Below are positions 8,922-16,628 of a DNA stretch of 43,957 nucleotides, piece by piece. The notes under the pieces were generated by a model. The model was not told the DNA's origin. It saw nothing but the letters and a program-made list of their open reading frames with translations, and searched no databases. Both the position numbers and the translations under genes were made by a program. Every line of letters starts with the position of its first letter. Positions within the stretch are counted from its first letter, which is position 1. This DNA comes from an uncultured Ruminococcus sp. (GTDB lineage Bacteria; Bacillota; Clostridia; Oscillospirales; Ruminococcaceae). The DNA lies in assembly GCA_902787365.1 (NCBI GenBank), contig CADAGC010000018.1, forward strand, positions 1 through 43,957, in the 5' to 3' direction.

Positions 8922-9625
8922 TGATGAACATGAAAGATGTATCATCTGATGTTACTCCTGCAAAGGTTTCGGAAGTCAAGCCTGTTGAAGCTCCGAAAGA
9001 GATAGGCGAGAATAAGAGCAGCTACTCCGATGCGCCAAAAGAAATCGGTGAAACTTCTGCTAAGGTACAGGACATACCGCAAGAAATCGGAGAAAATGAT
9101 ACTATTCAGCCTAATACTGTTTACGACATTGACGGCGAAAGGCATTATACTGATGACAACGGTGATGTTTATCGTGTAAATAATGATCTTGTCGCAGATA
9201 ACTCTTATGAAATCAACGGATACAAATATGAAACCGATGATCATGGTCGAATAGTTTCCGCCGAAGGCAAGTTACAGCTTAGAAGCAGAGATAGACTTAC
9301 AATTAAGGATAGTATTGAAGATATAGGCAAAGGCGATGAAAAAGAAACCGACAATAAAGGTCATGTGATAGCTGATAGATTTAACGGATCAAATGGCTTA
9401 GAAAACATTGTAGCTCAGGATGCTAACCTTAATTGCGTTGATTATAACAAATTTGAAACTCAACTTGCCAAAGAAGTTAGTGCCGGGAAAGATGTACATA
9501 TGCGTGTCGATTTGGATTATCCCGGCAAGTCGTATCGTCCTGACAGCTTTATTGTAAGTTATTCAATTAACGGAGGAGAGTTCGTAAGGGTGTTCTCCAA
9601 CGATCCGAGAGGTGAATTGAAATGA
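8921..9625 (+). CDS. DNA/RNA non-specific endonuclease toxin (YeeF-type C-terminal nuclease)
   Basis: 234 aa from the ATG at 8921, which overlaps the ATPase stop and follows a GGGGGT site; an upstream in-frame start at 8864 would lie inside the ATPase gene and is less likely. The C-terminal half matches the His-Me finger nuclease family Endonuclea_NS_2: YETDDHGRIVSAEGKL, then DNKGHVIADRFNGSNG (likely catalytic His 148), then NIVAQDANLN (Asn 171). The N-terminal 60 residues carry three copies of (A/I)P(K/Q)EIGE at residues 25-30, 39-44 and 53-58, spaced exactly 14 residues apart. No LXG, PAAR or signal sequence is visible. It overlaps the downstream immunity gene by ATGA. Likely a genotoxic effector deployed by, or kept in check with, the neighbouring proteins. 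Confidence 0.88.
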   Translation: MMNMKDVSSDVTPAKVSEVKPVEAPKEIGENKSSYSDAPKEIGETSAKVQDIPQEIGENDTIQPNTVYDIDGERHYTDDNGDVYRVNNDLVADNSYEINGYKYETDDHGRIVSAEGKLQLRSRDRLTIKDSIEDIGKGDEKETDNKGHVIADRFNGSNGLENIVAQDANLNCVDYNKFETQLAKEVSAGKDVHMRVDLDYPGKSYRPDSFIVSYSINGGEFVRVFSNDPRGELK

Positions 9626-10002
9626 AAGATATTACGTATCAGAGCATATTCAATACATTACAAGATATTCTGCCTGACGCTTGGCATAAGGTAGTATTCT
9701 ATGCACAGTACGGCGAGAGCAGCTACAGCATGAAATACTTTGTAGACTCAGGTGACGGAAAATATACTGAATGTTTCAAGCTCAAAGGCGTAAGTAAGCG
9801 TGATATAATAAAGGCATTTGCTACTATTGACAGTCAGATTATGCCAATCCGTAAGGAATTGAGCATTAAGGATACATGGTCTGTTATGACGCTTGTCGTT
9901 GACGATGAAGGCAATTTCAAGGCTGATTATGAGTATAAGAAGATTTCTGATGATTCTATCGGATATTATCAGCGTTGGAAGGAGAAGTATTTGAATCAAT
10001 GA
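9622..10002 (+). CDS. YezG/DUF600-type immunity protein
   Basis: 126 aa. It has the pattern of the YezG (DUF600) immunity family that neutralises YeeF-type nuclease toxins: an N-terminal helix (YQSIFNTLQDILPD), a strand-rich middle (HKVVFYAQYGESSYSMKYFVD), and a C-terminal YEYKKISDDSIGYYQRWKEKYL. ATG at 9622 overlaps the toxin stop in an ATGA, the usual arrangement for coupled expression of toxin and immunity genes. It is cytoplasmic, with no signal or membrane segment. The match of a YeeF-type nuclease with a YezG-type neighbour makes both calls stronger. Confidence 0.88.
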   Translation: MKDITYQSIFNTLQDILPDAWHKVVFYAQYGESSYSMKYFVDSGDGKYTECFKLKGVSKRDIIKAFATIDSQIMPIRKELSIKDTWSVMTLVVDDEGNFKADYEYKKISDDSIGYYQRWKEKYLNQ

Positions 10003-10037
10003 AGTAACTAATTGAGCCTTTTTAAGAGAGGTGCATT

Positions 10038-10976
10038 ATGAATAAACAAACTGTAATGAAGTTGATTAGCAAGGGCGAATCATCAACGGTAGAGTTCAAA
10101 TCAGGAAAAAGCAAAGAATTCACCAATATATATCGTGTAATGTGTGCTTTTGCTAACTGTAAAGGCGGGTATCTGTTACTTGGTATATACGATAATGGCG
10201 AAATTATAGGTTGTGAAGCCAATTACATTAGTGCTATCAAATCAAGGATTCAAAGGGAAAATGGCAGTTCAAATGCCATCATCCCTAAAATCAGTTTTCA
10301 AATTGAGATAATAAGCATTGATTCGAAAAATGTCCTTTGCATTTCAGTAAATAAAAGTAATCAGATTCATACATAAAAAGGAACTGCATTTTACCGTATT
10401 AATGATATAATTGTTAGCCGTGAAGCAGCTAATGCCTATAAAAGAATCAATAGAAGTGGTGTCTACAATTTTTTAATGCATGATGACAGTTCTCAAATTA
10501 GTAGCTATCAAGCAGCATTTAGAATCTTAGAACCATTTAAAGACTGGGTTGAAAATCACAAAGGATGGCAAACAATTCGCAATTTACCGGACTCTTCTAA
10601 AGAAAAAGATATACAGCGCCTAATCGATCTAAAGGGAAGAGATTATTGTGAAGATAATAATATTGATATGTCATTTGAAGCCAACGAAGGACCTGGAGCG
10701 TTGGATTTAAAGCTAAGTCGAGGAAATGACAAGACAGTAATAGAAATTAAACTTTCTACAAATGATCAATACTTGCATGGATTTGAAGTTCAAATTGAAG
10801 AATACGCAAGAGCTGAAAACACAAAAAATAGAATCTATGTATACATCCAACTTGGCAATCCAACAAGAACAAAAAGAATAAGAGAGTTGTATGAAAAAAA
10901 GAAAGAAGCAGGAGAGAATCCACCTTTTCTCTATATTATTGATTCACAGGTAAGACAATCTGCGAGTAAAAAATAA
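10038..10976 (+). pseudogene. AlbA_2-domain protein with PD-(D/E)XK-like C-terminus, broken by an in-frame TAA
   Basis: One reading frame of 313 codons is interrupted only by TAA at 10374-10376 (codon 113). The first part, STVEFKSGKS...FANCKGGYLLLGIYDNGEIIG, is a typical AlbA_2 (Schlafen-like) DNA-binding domain. Directly after the stop the frame continues KGTAFYRINDIIVSREAA, which is how AlbA_2 domains normally carry on, so the stop lies inside the domain. The C-terminal part (from an ATG at 10476) has GALDLKLS followed by KTVIEIKLS, a D...ExK pattern of restriction-type nucleases. AGAGGTGC precedes the ATG at 10038. Either a recent nonsense mutation, a sequencing error, or two separately translated pieces. 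Confidence 0.75.
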
Positions 10977-10993
10977 TCTATCTATAAATTCAA

Positions 10994-11026
10994 AACAGGC
11001 AGAGCCGATTTTCGACTCTGCCTGTT
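10994..11026. terminator. Bidirectional rho-independent terminator
   Basis: Near-perfect 15-bp stem (10994-11008 with 11012-11026, one mismatch) with a three-base loop; the outer arms read AACAGGCAGAG and CTCTGCCTGTT. On the minus strand it is followed by TTTTGAATTT. It lies between the convergent genes ending at 10976 and 11126 and marks the border between the accessory region and the CIS locus. Confidence 0.8.
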
Positions 11027-11125
11027 CAATTCATAGCCCACTGTATAGGTCTTTCATATTAGTTTTTAGAAAACTTCTATATTAGTACCGACCTAAAGCT
11101 GTACTGTTTTGTTTTATATATGCTT

Positions 11126-11986
11126 TTACTGCTTGACCGATGATGTTTTAAGGGGGCTGTCATCGTCTTTTTCCACTTGCGGGGGATCGGCGTCTGTAAG
11201 CTTGCGTATAAGCAGGCTCTCGGTCATATTTGCCCAGTAATAAGCACTCATATACTCACCGCGGAAGGAATTGACCGCAATCATATCGCCGTCAAAAAAG
11301 CGGTACATATCGCAGGAGAGCTTTTCGGGGATTATGCGCATACAAGCGCTTTTAAGCTCAAAAGTATCTTCGATGCCGTATTCTCTGAGCGTATCACGCA
11401 TAGAGCGGATAAGCGAATCAAGCTTTTTCTGTGCGGGGCGGTCATAGAATGCGTCCTCAAAGAGCACGGCATAGACCTCAGCACGGGTAACGCTGTTCCC
11501 TCTCCTGTCAACAAGAAAAGCAAACAGCTCCTTGCATTTTTTCTGTGCAAACAAAACAAGCCTGCCGTCAACGAATACATCAAAGCCACCGAAGGTCTGC
11601 ACTACTATGCGGCGGCTCAGATCCTTAAAGCTGATGAGCCTTGCATAGCTTATCTCCTCTAACAGCCTTTTTTCATCAAGGGGCTTTAGCATATAGCCCG
11701 TTGCGTGCACCGTAAAGGCGTCTGCGGCATACTGCGGGAAGGTCGTTAAGAATATTATCGCCGTGGAGAGGCTTTTTTGCTTGATCTTTGATGCAAGCTC
11801 TATGCCGCTCATACGGGGCATGGATATATCGAGTATCGCTATATCAACGATATGCTCGTCAAAATATTCAAGCGCCGACACGGGGCTTGTAAAGCTGACC
11901 GCCTCATCGACCTGCGCAATTTTTTGGCAGGCAGCGGCGGTGCGCTTTGCGGTCTGCGCGTCATCATCAACACAGATTATCGTCAT
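11126..11986 (-). CDS. Response regulator with SARP-type winged-helix output domain
   Basis: 286 aa from the ATG at 11984-11986, chosen because GGGGAGGG precedes it and the receiver domain begins there (MTIICVDDD). The receiver domain covers residues 1-120, with the acidic pair at D7/D8, phospho-acceptor D53 in ILDISMP, and K101 in MLKPLDE. Residues about 125-230 form an OmpR/SARP-like winged helix (IVVQTFGGFDVFVDGRLV...KCKELFAFLVDRRGNSVTRAEVYAVLF). No histidine kinase gene is in the window. It has its own promoter and lies just past the terminator of the CIS structural operon, so it is a good candidate regulator of that operon, perhaps at the twin promoter near 16640 (inference). Confidence 0.9.
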   Translation of the reverse strand: MTIICVDDDAQTAKRTAAACQKIAQVDEAVSFTSPVSALEYFDEHIVDIAILDISMPRMSGIELASKIKQKSLSTAIIFLTTFPQYAADAFTVHATGYMLKPLDEKRLLEEISYARLISFKDLSRRIVVQTFGGFDVFVDGRLVLFAQKKCKELFAFLVDRRGNSVTRAEVYAVLFEDAFYDRPAQKKLDSLIRSMRDTLREYGIEDTFELKSACMRIIPEKLSCDMYRFFDGDMIAVNSFRGEYMSAYYWANMTESLLIRKLTDADPPQVEKDDDSPLKTSSVKQ

Positions 11987-12020
11987 TTTTACCCTCCCCT
12001 GCACATATCTCTTGATAACT

Positions 12021-12049
12021 ATTATACCACCTAACGCACCACAATGCAA
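12021..12049 (-). promoter_or_regulatory. Promoter of the response regulator gene
   Basis: Minus-strand TTGCAT (12044-12049), 17-nt spacer, TATAAT (12021-12026), about 35 bases before the start at 11986. Confidence 0.75.
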
Positions 12050-12075
12050 GAGCTTTTTTTCTTACTTCTCACCCT

Positions 12076-12111
12076 AAAAAAAGCGCCTAAGGCATTGGCC
12101 TTAAGCGCTTT
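12076..12111 (-). terminator. Rho-independent terminator of the sheath-tube operon
   Basis: On the minus strand a 14-bp stem (12080-12093 with 12098-12111, one mismatch; arm core AAAGCGC) with a four-base loop is followed by an unbroken run of seven T. It sits just after the stop of the 607-aa gene at 12127. Confidence 0.88.
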
Positions 12112-12126
12112 AAAGATATTCTTTTG

Positions 12127-13950
12127 TCAGTCGCCGCTGAGTGCCGCAACTACCTCCTCGAAAGTCGCATCGGGTTCAAGCCCCAGCGCACCCATCATTT
12201 GGGTCTTTTCCTCCTTTGATGAGTTGAGGATATTTTTGGCACGCTTTTCGGTGAGCTTTTGGAAAGCTTTATCCTTCTGCTCGGCGGTCAGCGGCTCGTA
12301 GGCATTCTCTCCGTCAAGATCGACCTCAACGCCGAGACGCATTACCGCTATCTTTTCGGCCTCCTCGTCGCTAAGCTCTCTGCCGTCATCGCCCAGAGCA
12401 CGTTCCTCGTTGCGTGTGAGCGCCATGCTCTTGGCCTCGTCCTTTATCTTCTTTGTCTTATCCTTAAGATAGTCATTGAGCACGTCTATCTTCACCGACT
12501 GCAAATTGCTCTTATCGGCACCCATACCTTCCTTTACCGTGCCCTTGCCGAAGTTCAAGCCCTTAAGGCCAACGCCTATAATCGAACCGATAGAGCCGAC
12601 CATACCGAGCGCCGCCCCGAGACCGCCTGCGTTGCCCATAAACTTTGACGCACCTGTGAGCAGCGACCCTGCAAAGCCGAAGCCTCCGCCGATAGCGCTC
12701 AAAAGCCCCTTGGTGTTTTCCTTTGCACGCTGGTTATGTATCATCTCGGCCTGCTTCATCGCATAGAGCTGCGCTTTGGCGGTATGGCGGCTCTGACGGG
12801 CGTTTTTAAGATCATTCATCTCAACGCCGCTGAGCTGGCTATGATCCTTGTTCTTGAATGCCTTAAGGCTTTTACGGCTCGAATCCAATGCTGCATTGGC
12901 AGACCTCTTGGTCTTATCCCTTATCTTCATGGCGTCCTTTGCCGTATCCTTATGATGCTGCTTTTCCTTTTTGTTGGCAACATAATCGAGTATATTCGAC
13001 ACAAAGCCCGTAGTGCCCGAAAGAATATCCATAGCGCCGCCTATGCTCTTGCCCGCCGTGCCGTCAACTCTGCCGTTTGAGCCGAACATACCGAGATTAG
13101 CGCCGCTGCTAAGCCCCGAGGTAATGCTCTGACCCATAGCCAAAGCGCCCGCCGCGGCTCTGTATTTTGCGACATCTCTTGTTTTGCGGTTTTTGCTCTT
13201 TTTGGCTCGATAGATATTTGCGCCCATTTTAAGACCGCCCGCGACAGTACCGAGACCCGCTGTGGCAACATTTATATAATCCGCCGCATTAAGCGCGCCC
13301 TCGCCCTCGCTCATAGTCTTAGAATATTCCTCGGAGCCTGCACCGCCTGTCATCGACGCCGCAACGCCGAGACCCTTCGGCACAGAACCTGCCACAGCCG
13401 AAACGACACTTGCGCCCGTAAAACCTGCACTTGCGATATCTATTCTGTTAAGATGCTTAAGGCTGCTCGTATGCCCATTGGCATTTTCACCCACATCGGC
13501 AGCCTTGCTGTTGTCGTCATCTTTTTTCTTTTTATGGTCGGTAACGAGCTTTTTCTTAAGCACGTTTTTTCTTGTTATCTTTATGGTAGTCTCTTCGGGG
13601 TCTACTCTATTGCCGTCATTGTTATCAAGCACCTGCTCGGCTATCTGATCGACGACATTATTATTTTCCTTGCCGCCCTGCTCGGGAGCATCGTCATTCT
13701 TCTGCCCTTGTTGCTCGCCCAGTGCCTCCTTGACTTCCTGATTTTGGGGAGCGTTTTCCGGCTCCTGCGGCACCTCTGCGGGAACATTCGCCTCGGGCAG
13801 CGCAGATGATGCTGCCGCCGGCCTACTGTTTCTGCCCGCAGCAACGTCTATATCGGCATCGCTCACAGACGGGCCGACTGGCTCAGACACGCTGTTTCTG
13901 CCCGATTCGGCCGCTACCTCCACAGAGTCGAGCATAGGTCTTTTCGGCAT
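12127..13950 (-). CDS. Gly/Ala-rich hydrophobic protein; candidate CIS cargo or tape measure
   Basis: 607 aa from the ATG at 13948-13950 (AAGGTGGT site; a TTG two codons earlier is less well placed). Residues 1 to about 165 are disordered-looking, rich in Pro, Glu, Gln, Asn and Ala. The central and later parts hold several Gly/Ala-rich hydrophobic helices (IASAGFTGASVVSAVAG, INVATAGLGTVAGG, AAAGALAMGQSITSGL, GLLSAIGGGFGFAGSLL, LGAALGMVGSIGSIIGVGL) separated by basic linkers. The C-terminus is charged and helical. I recognise no named family. It is the last gene of the sheath-tube operon, a usual place for cargo. A disordered N-terminus is known in several eCIS effectors, and membrane-active helices could insert into a target. 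Phage tape measures are also helical with hydrophobic stretches, so that role is possible. Confidence 0.85.
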   Translation of the reverse strand: MPKRPMLDSVEVAAESGRNSVSEPVGPSVSDADIDVAAGRNSRPAAASSALPEANVPAEVPQEPENAPQNQEVKEALGEQQGQKNDDAPEQGGKENNNVVDQIAEQVLDNNDGNRVDPEETTIKITRKNVLKKKLVTDHKKKKDDDNSKAADVGENANGHTSSLKHLNRIDIASAGFTGASVVSAVAGSVPKGLGVAASMTGGAGSEEYSKTMSEGEGALNAADYINVATAGLGTVAGGLKMGANIYRAKKSKNRKTRDVAKYRAAAGALAMGQSITSGLSSGANLGMFGSNGRVDGTAGKSIGGAMDILSGTTGFVSNILDYVANKKEKQHHKDTAKDAMKIRDKTKRSANAALDSSRKSLKAFKNKDHSQLSGVEMNDLKNARQSRHTAKAQLYAMKQAEMIHNQRAKENTKGLLSAIGGGFGFAGSLLTGASKFMGNAGGLGAALGMVGSIGSIIGVGLKGLNFGKGTVKEGMGADKSNLQSVKIDVLNDYLKDKTKKIKDEAKSMALTRNEERALGDDGRELSDEEAEKIAVMRLGVEVDLDGENAYEPLTAEQKDKAFQKLTEKRAKNILNSSKEEKTQMMGALGLEPDATFEEVVAALSGD

Positions 13951-13983
13951 ATTCAAACACCACCTTTACTAAAGGGAATACGG

Positions 13984-14316
13984 TCAATCACCGAATTTCA
14001 GACCGGTAGCTTTTACAAAGCCCGTCCTTCCCTGATATTCACATTTATACCATACGCCCTTATCGCCCTGCTGCGAGCCTAATACCTTCACGGGCGCACC
14101 CGGCTTAAGCTCTGCTATGACCGCCTTGTTAAAGGAAGCACCCGTCCTGAAATAAACAGCGCCCGACGATGCTATGACCGTACCGTTGCTCGTATCGACA
14201 GTCTGCTCCTGCAGCTGCTCGGCTTCGGGCTGCGCTTCTTCGACAGTTTCCTCTGCCTGCGGCATTACCTCGGTCTCCTGCACGGTCTCCTCGGCCTTTT
14301 TGGCTTTTCTCGGCAT
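13984..14316 (-). CDS. SH3b-domain protein
   Basis: 110 aa starting at ATG 14314-14316, eight bases after AAGGAG; a GTG three codons upstream overlaps the ribosome site. The basic start MPRKAKKAE is followed by an acidic, Gln/Glu-rich disordered stretch (residues 8-40). A bacterial SH3 domain follows (about 46-108: VYFRTGASFNKAVIAELKPGAPVKVLG...WYKCEYQGRTGFVKATGL). Such domains usually bind cell wall or protein partners. No signal peptide is present, so if it meets peptidoglycan it must get there by lysis or by the CIS. It lies between the tube gene and the Gly/Ala-rich gene and could be cargo, an adaptor or a particle-wall anchor (inference). Confidence 0.88.
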   Translation of the reverse strand: MPRKAKKAEETVQETEVMPQAEETVEEAQPEAEQLQEQTVDTSNGTVIASSGAVYFRTGASFNKAVIAELKPGAPVKVLGSQQGDKGVWYKCEYQGRTGFVKATGLKFGD

Positions 14317-14350
14317 ATCTATCACTCCTTATGTGTTATGTCATTACACA

Positions 14351-14378
14351 ATAAGACCGCTCGCGTGAACGGTCTTAT
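14351..14378 (-). terminator. Stem-loop after the tube gene (possible attenuator)
   Basis: Arms ATAAGACCG (14351-14359) and CGGTCTTAT (14370-14378), ten-base loop. On the minus strand it is followed by a poor T-tract (TTATTGTGT), so it may be a partial terminator or a 3' stabilising hairpin that makes tube and sheath mRNA more abundant than that of the two downstream genes. Confidence 0.55.
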
Positions 14379-14393
14379 CGCTTAGCATATAGT

Positions 14394-14816
14394 TTATGAT
14401 ACTCTTGTCATACCCTCGTGAGCAATCTCTATAGCTTCGATAGCAACTTCCGAAGCAGAAGCGTTGAAATCGGGAGCTGTATATCTCATAGGCCAAGCAT
14501 TGATGACCTGCCATGAAGCTGCGGGAGAGCCCTCTTCATCAAGCAGAGTTATTGTAATGGTCTTTCTTTCAACTGCGCCGTTCACGCCTGTTATCATCCA
14601 GTCATAGATAGCAGTTGAATCGACTAAACCCTGTTTGAGGGTGATATTGCCGTATCTCTTAAGGCCGGGTACCTTTGAAGGTGTTGTTTCCATATCGCCT
14701 TCTCTGTACTCTACTACGTCAATAGATGCGTCAAAGCCTGTCGCCTCGGAAAAGCCGCCGGCATCTATACCGTCTATCTCGACCTTATATCTGAACCGTG
14801 TATGTGGATAAATCAT
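14394..14816 (-). CDS. CIS inner tube protein (T4 gp19/Hcp-like)
   Basis: 140 aa, the usual length for Afp1/Pvc1-type tube proteins. The N-terminus RFRYKVEIDGIDAGGFSEATGFDASIDVVEYREG is the signature of the T4_gp19 tail-tube family, and the rest matches (VPGLKRYGNITLKQGLVDSTAIYDWM; ASSWQV-like region PAASWQVINAWPMRYTAPDFNAS; EIAHEGMTRV). It polymerises into the rigid tube pushed out by sheath contraction. ATG at 14816 follows AAGGGGG. It is 18 bp downstream of the sheath gene in the same operon. Only one tube gene is visible in this window. Confidence 0.95.
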   Translation of the reverse strand: MIYPHTRFRYKVEIDGIDAGGFSEATGFDASIDVVEYREGDMETTPSKVPGLKRYGNITLKQGLVDSTAIYDWMITGVNGAVERKTITITLLDEEGSPAASWQVINAWPMRYTAPDFNASASEVAIEAIEIAHEGMTRVS

Positions 14817-14834
14817 GTTTTAAACCCCCTTCAA

Positions 14835-16538
14835 TTATTCCGAATCGCCGGTCTTCTGTGTGATCCTGAAGATCACAAATTCAGCAGGCTTAACAGGTGC
14901 AACACCGATCACGCAGACTAAGCGTCCGTTGTCTATATCGTCCTGGCTCATGGTGCTTCTGCCGATATTTACGAAGAATGCTTCGTCGGCAGTAGATCCG
15001 GCAAGGGAGCCGTTTCTCCACATTCCGTTGAGGAACACGCTGATAGTTCTGTGCACTCTTGTCCACAGAGCCTCATCATTGGGCTCAAATACAGCCCAGT
15101 TGGTGTTTGCCTTGATAGACTCTTCAAGGAAGATGAACAGACGGCGTACATTGACATACTTCCAGCTCGGGTCGCTCGATACAGTTCTTGCGCCCCATAC
15201 CCTTATGCCCTGTCCGGGGAACGGACGGATAAGGTTAACGCCCTTAGGATTGAGGATATCCTGCTCGCCCTTATTGAACTGGATATCAAGGCCTACGCAT
15301 GACCTTACTACCTCGTTTGCGGGAGCCTTATGAACGCCCCTTGCATTGTCGCTTCTTGCAAAGATACCGATTATCGAACCAGACGGCGGGATAGCGATAT
15401 TCTTCTTATCGAGCGGATCGAAAACTGTGAGCCACGGATGATAGAGTGCAGCATAGCTCGAAGAGAATATATCTCTGTGAGCAACTATCTCATCTACCTT
15501 CTTGGCATTCCTCGGAACATCGAGCACTGCAAATCTGCTGCCGAGGTTCTCGCAGTGAGCTACAAGTGTAAGCTGAACGTTGGGATCAGTTATACCCGGA
15601 ACAGCCATGATAGATACTACATCGTTATCAAGGAAGGACTGGATACCCGTTCTGTTGCCTGCACCTTTATCCTCGCCTATGAACGTGCCCGCATCAACAT
15701 CAGAGGCAGAGCCGTTGCTGCCGCCCGAGAATTCAACGGCAACTACCGTCTCGTCCTCCGAGCAGAGAGTGCCGAAGGGGTTAGTTATCTCGTTGGTGCC
15801 ATTATACTGTACTGTTATAAGGTCTGACTTTGCGACCTTCTTGGATATGTAGTTGGGCGACTCGATATTGAACGAGAGATTATCGTAATTCTCTGTCGAA
15901 TCGTCATACTTTACCTCCATAGAGATCTCACAGGTATAGATGACCTTTGTGGGGAGAAGGTTATTATCGGTTATATCGGCAGAGAAATCATTTGCAAATG
16001 TTATAACATTATCCTGATTCTTTTCCACCTTGTTGTATTCGATATTCTCGCCGTCTGTAAACGCAACTATATCACCGGGGATAAAGCCTGCGCCGTTCTT
16101 TACTCTGTACTTTCTGTCGCCGACAGCATCGAAGGCCTGTGTCTTGGCCTTTGAAGAGGGAGTAAGCTTAAGGCTTATGCTGTCGCCCCAAAGACCGGGA
16201 TCCTTTGCTGTGAATTCAAGATCGCCTACCGTGGCTGCTGCGCACTTAGCGCTTGAAGGTGCAACTCTTGAAATGAATGCACGAGTACCGCCGTTGATAA
16301 AGAAATGCTCAACTGCATAAGCTAAGAAGCGGTAATCACCGAACTCGTTCTCGGAAAGGAAACCGCCGTATTTTCTTCTGAAATCCGCAAAATTAGTAAC
16401 AAGCTGCGGAACACCGCCTATCGGGCCTTTTTCGGCAAGACCCACAAAACCTGCCGTACTTGTTCCGACACCCTCCATAGGCTTACCGCCGGACTCAAAC
16501 TCCTCGACATATACACCGGGAGATAAATATTCTGCCAT
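14835..16538 (-). CDS. CIS contractile sheath protein
   Basis: 567 aa. The N-terminus YLSPGVYVEEFESGGKPMEGVGTSTAGFVGLAEKGP is the classic phage tail sheath start. The C-terminal third (GIRVWGARTVSSDPSWKYVNVRRLFIFLEESI...FEPNDEALWTRVHRTISVFLNGMWRNGSL...RLVCVIGVAPVKPAEFVIFRITQ) is the conserved sheath core that holds the subunits together. The middle part (about 110-330) is the variable surface domain. The ATG at 16538 has no ribosome site within 12 bases; an AAGGGGG element lies behind a hairpin (see 16548-16583). The gene is followed by the tube gene. A single sheath gene here contrasts with the three of Afp/PVC. Confidence 0.95.
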   Translation of the reverse strand: MAEYLSPGVYVEEFESGGKPMEGVGTSTAGFVGLAEKGPIGGVPQLVTNFADFRRKYGGFLSENEFGDYRFLAYAVEHFFINGGTRAFISRVAPSSAKCAAATVGDLEFTAKDPGLWGDSISLKLTPSSKAKTQAFDAVGDRKYRVKNGAGFIPGDIVAFTDGENIEYNKVEKNQDNVITFANDFSADITDNNLLPTKVIYTCEISMEVKYDDSTENYDNLSFNIESPNYISKKVAKSDLITVQYNGTNEITNPFGTLCSEDETVVAVEFSGGSNGSASDVDAGTFIGEDKGAGNRTGIQSFLDNDVVSIMAVPGITDPNVQLTLVAHCENLGSRFAVLDVPRNAKKVDEIVAHRDIFSSSYAALYHPWLTVFDPLDKKNIAIPPSGSIIGIFARSDNARGVHKAPANEVVRSCVGLDIQFNKGEQDILNPKGVNLIRPFPGQGIRVWGARTVSSDPSWKYVNVRRLFIFLEESIKANTNWAVFEPNDEALWTRVHRTISVFLNGMWRNGSLAGSTADEAFFVNIGRSTMSQDDIDNGRLVCVIGVAPVKPAEFVIFRITQKTGDSE

Positions 16539-16547
16539 AAAGATCGC

Positions 16548-16583
16548 TTTTACCCGAGCAACGGGTAAAAACCGTTCCCCCTT
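16548..16583 (-). promoter_or_regulatory. Hairpin between ribosome site and sheath start codon
   Basis: On the minus strand the order is AAGGGGG (16577-16583), six bases, a perfect 9-bp stem with five-base loop (arms TTTTACCCG and CGGGTAAAA, 16548-16570), nine bases, then the sheath ATG. The linear gap is 38 bases, but folding would leave about 15, close to working distance. A similar 'hairpin-shortened' ribosome site is known for phage T4 genes 25 and 38. Confidence 0.55.
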
Positions 16584-16628
16584 TCGTTATTTAATCTTGT
16601 TATCACGCTGATTTGTGATTACAACATT

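Noticed and set aside
11040-11100. Small repeats (CATATTAG / CTATATTAG) as an att site
   Set aside because: Short, imperfect and without an integrase; likely chance in AT-rich DNA.
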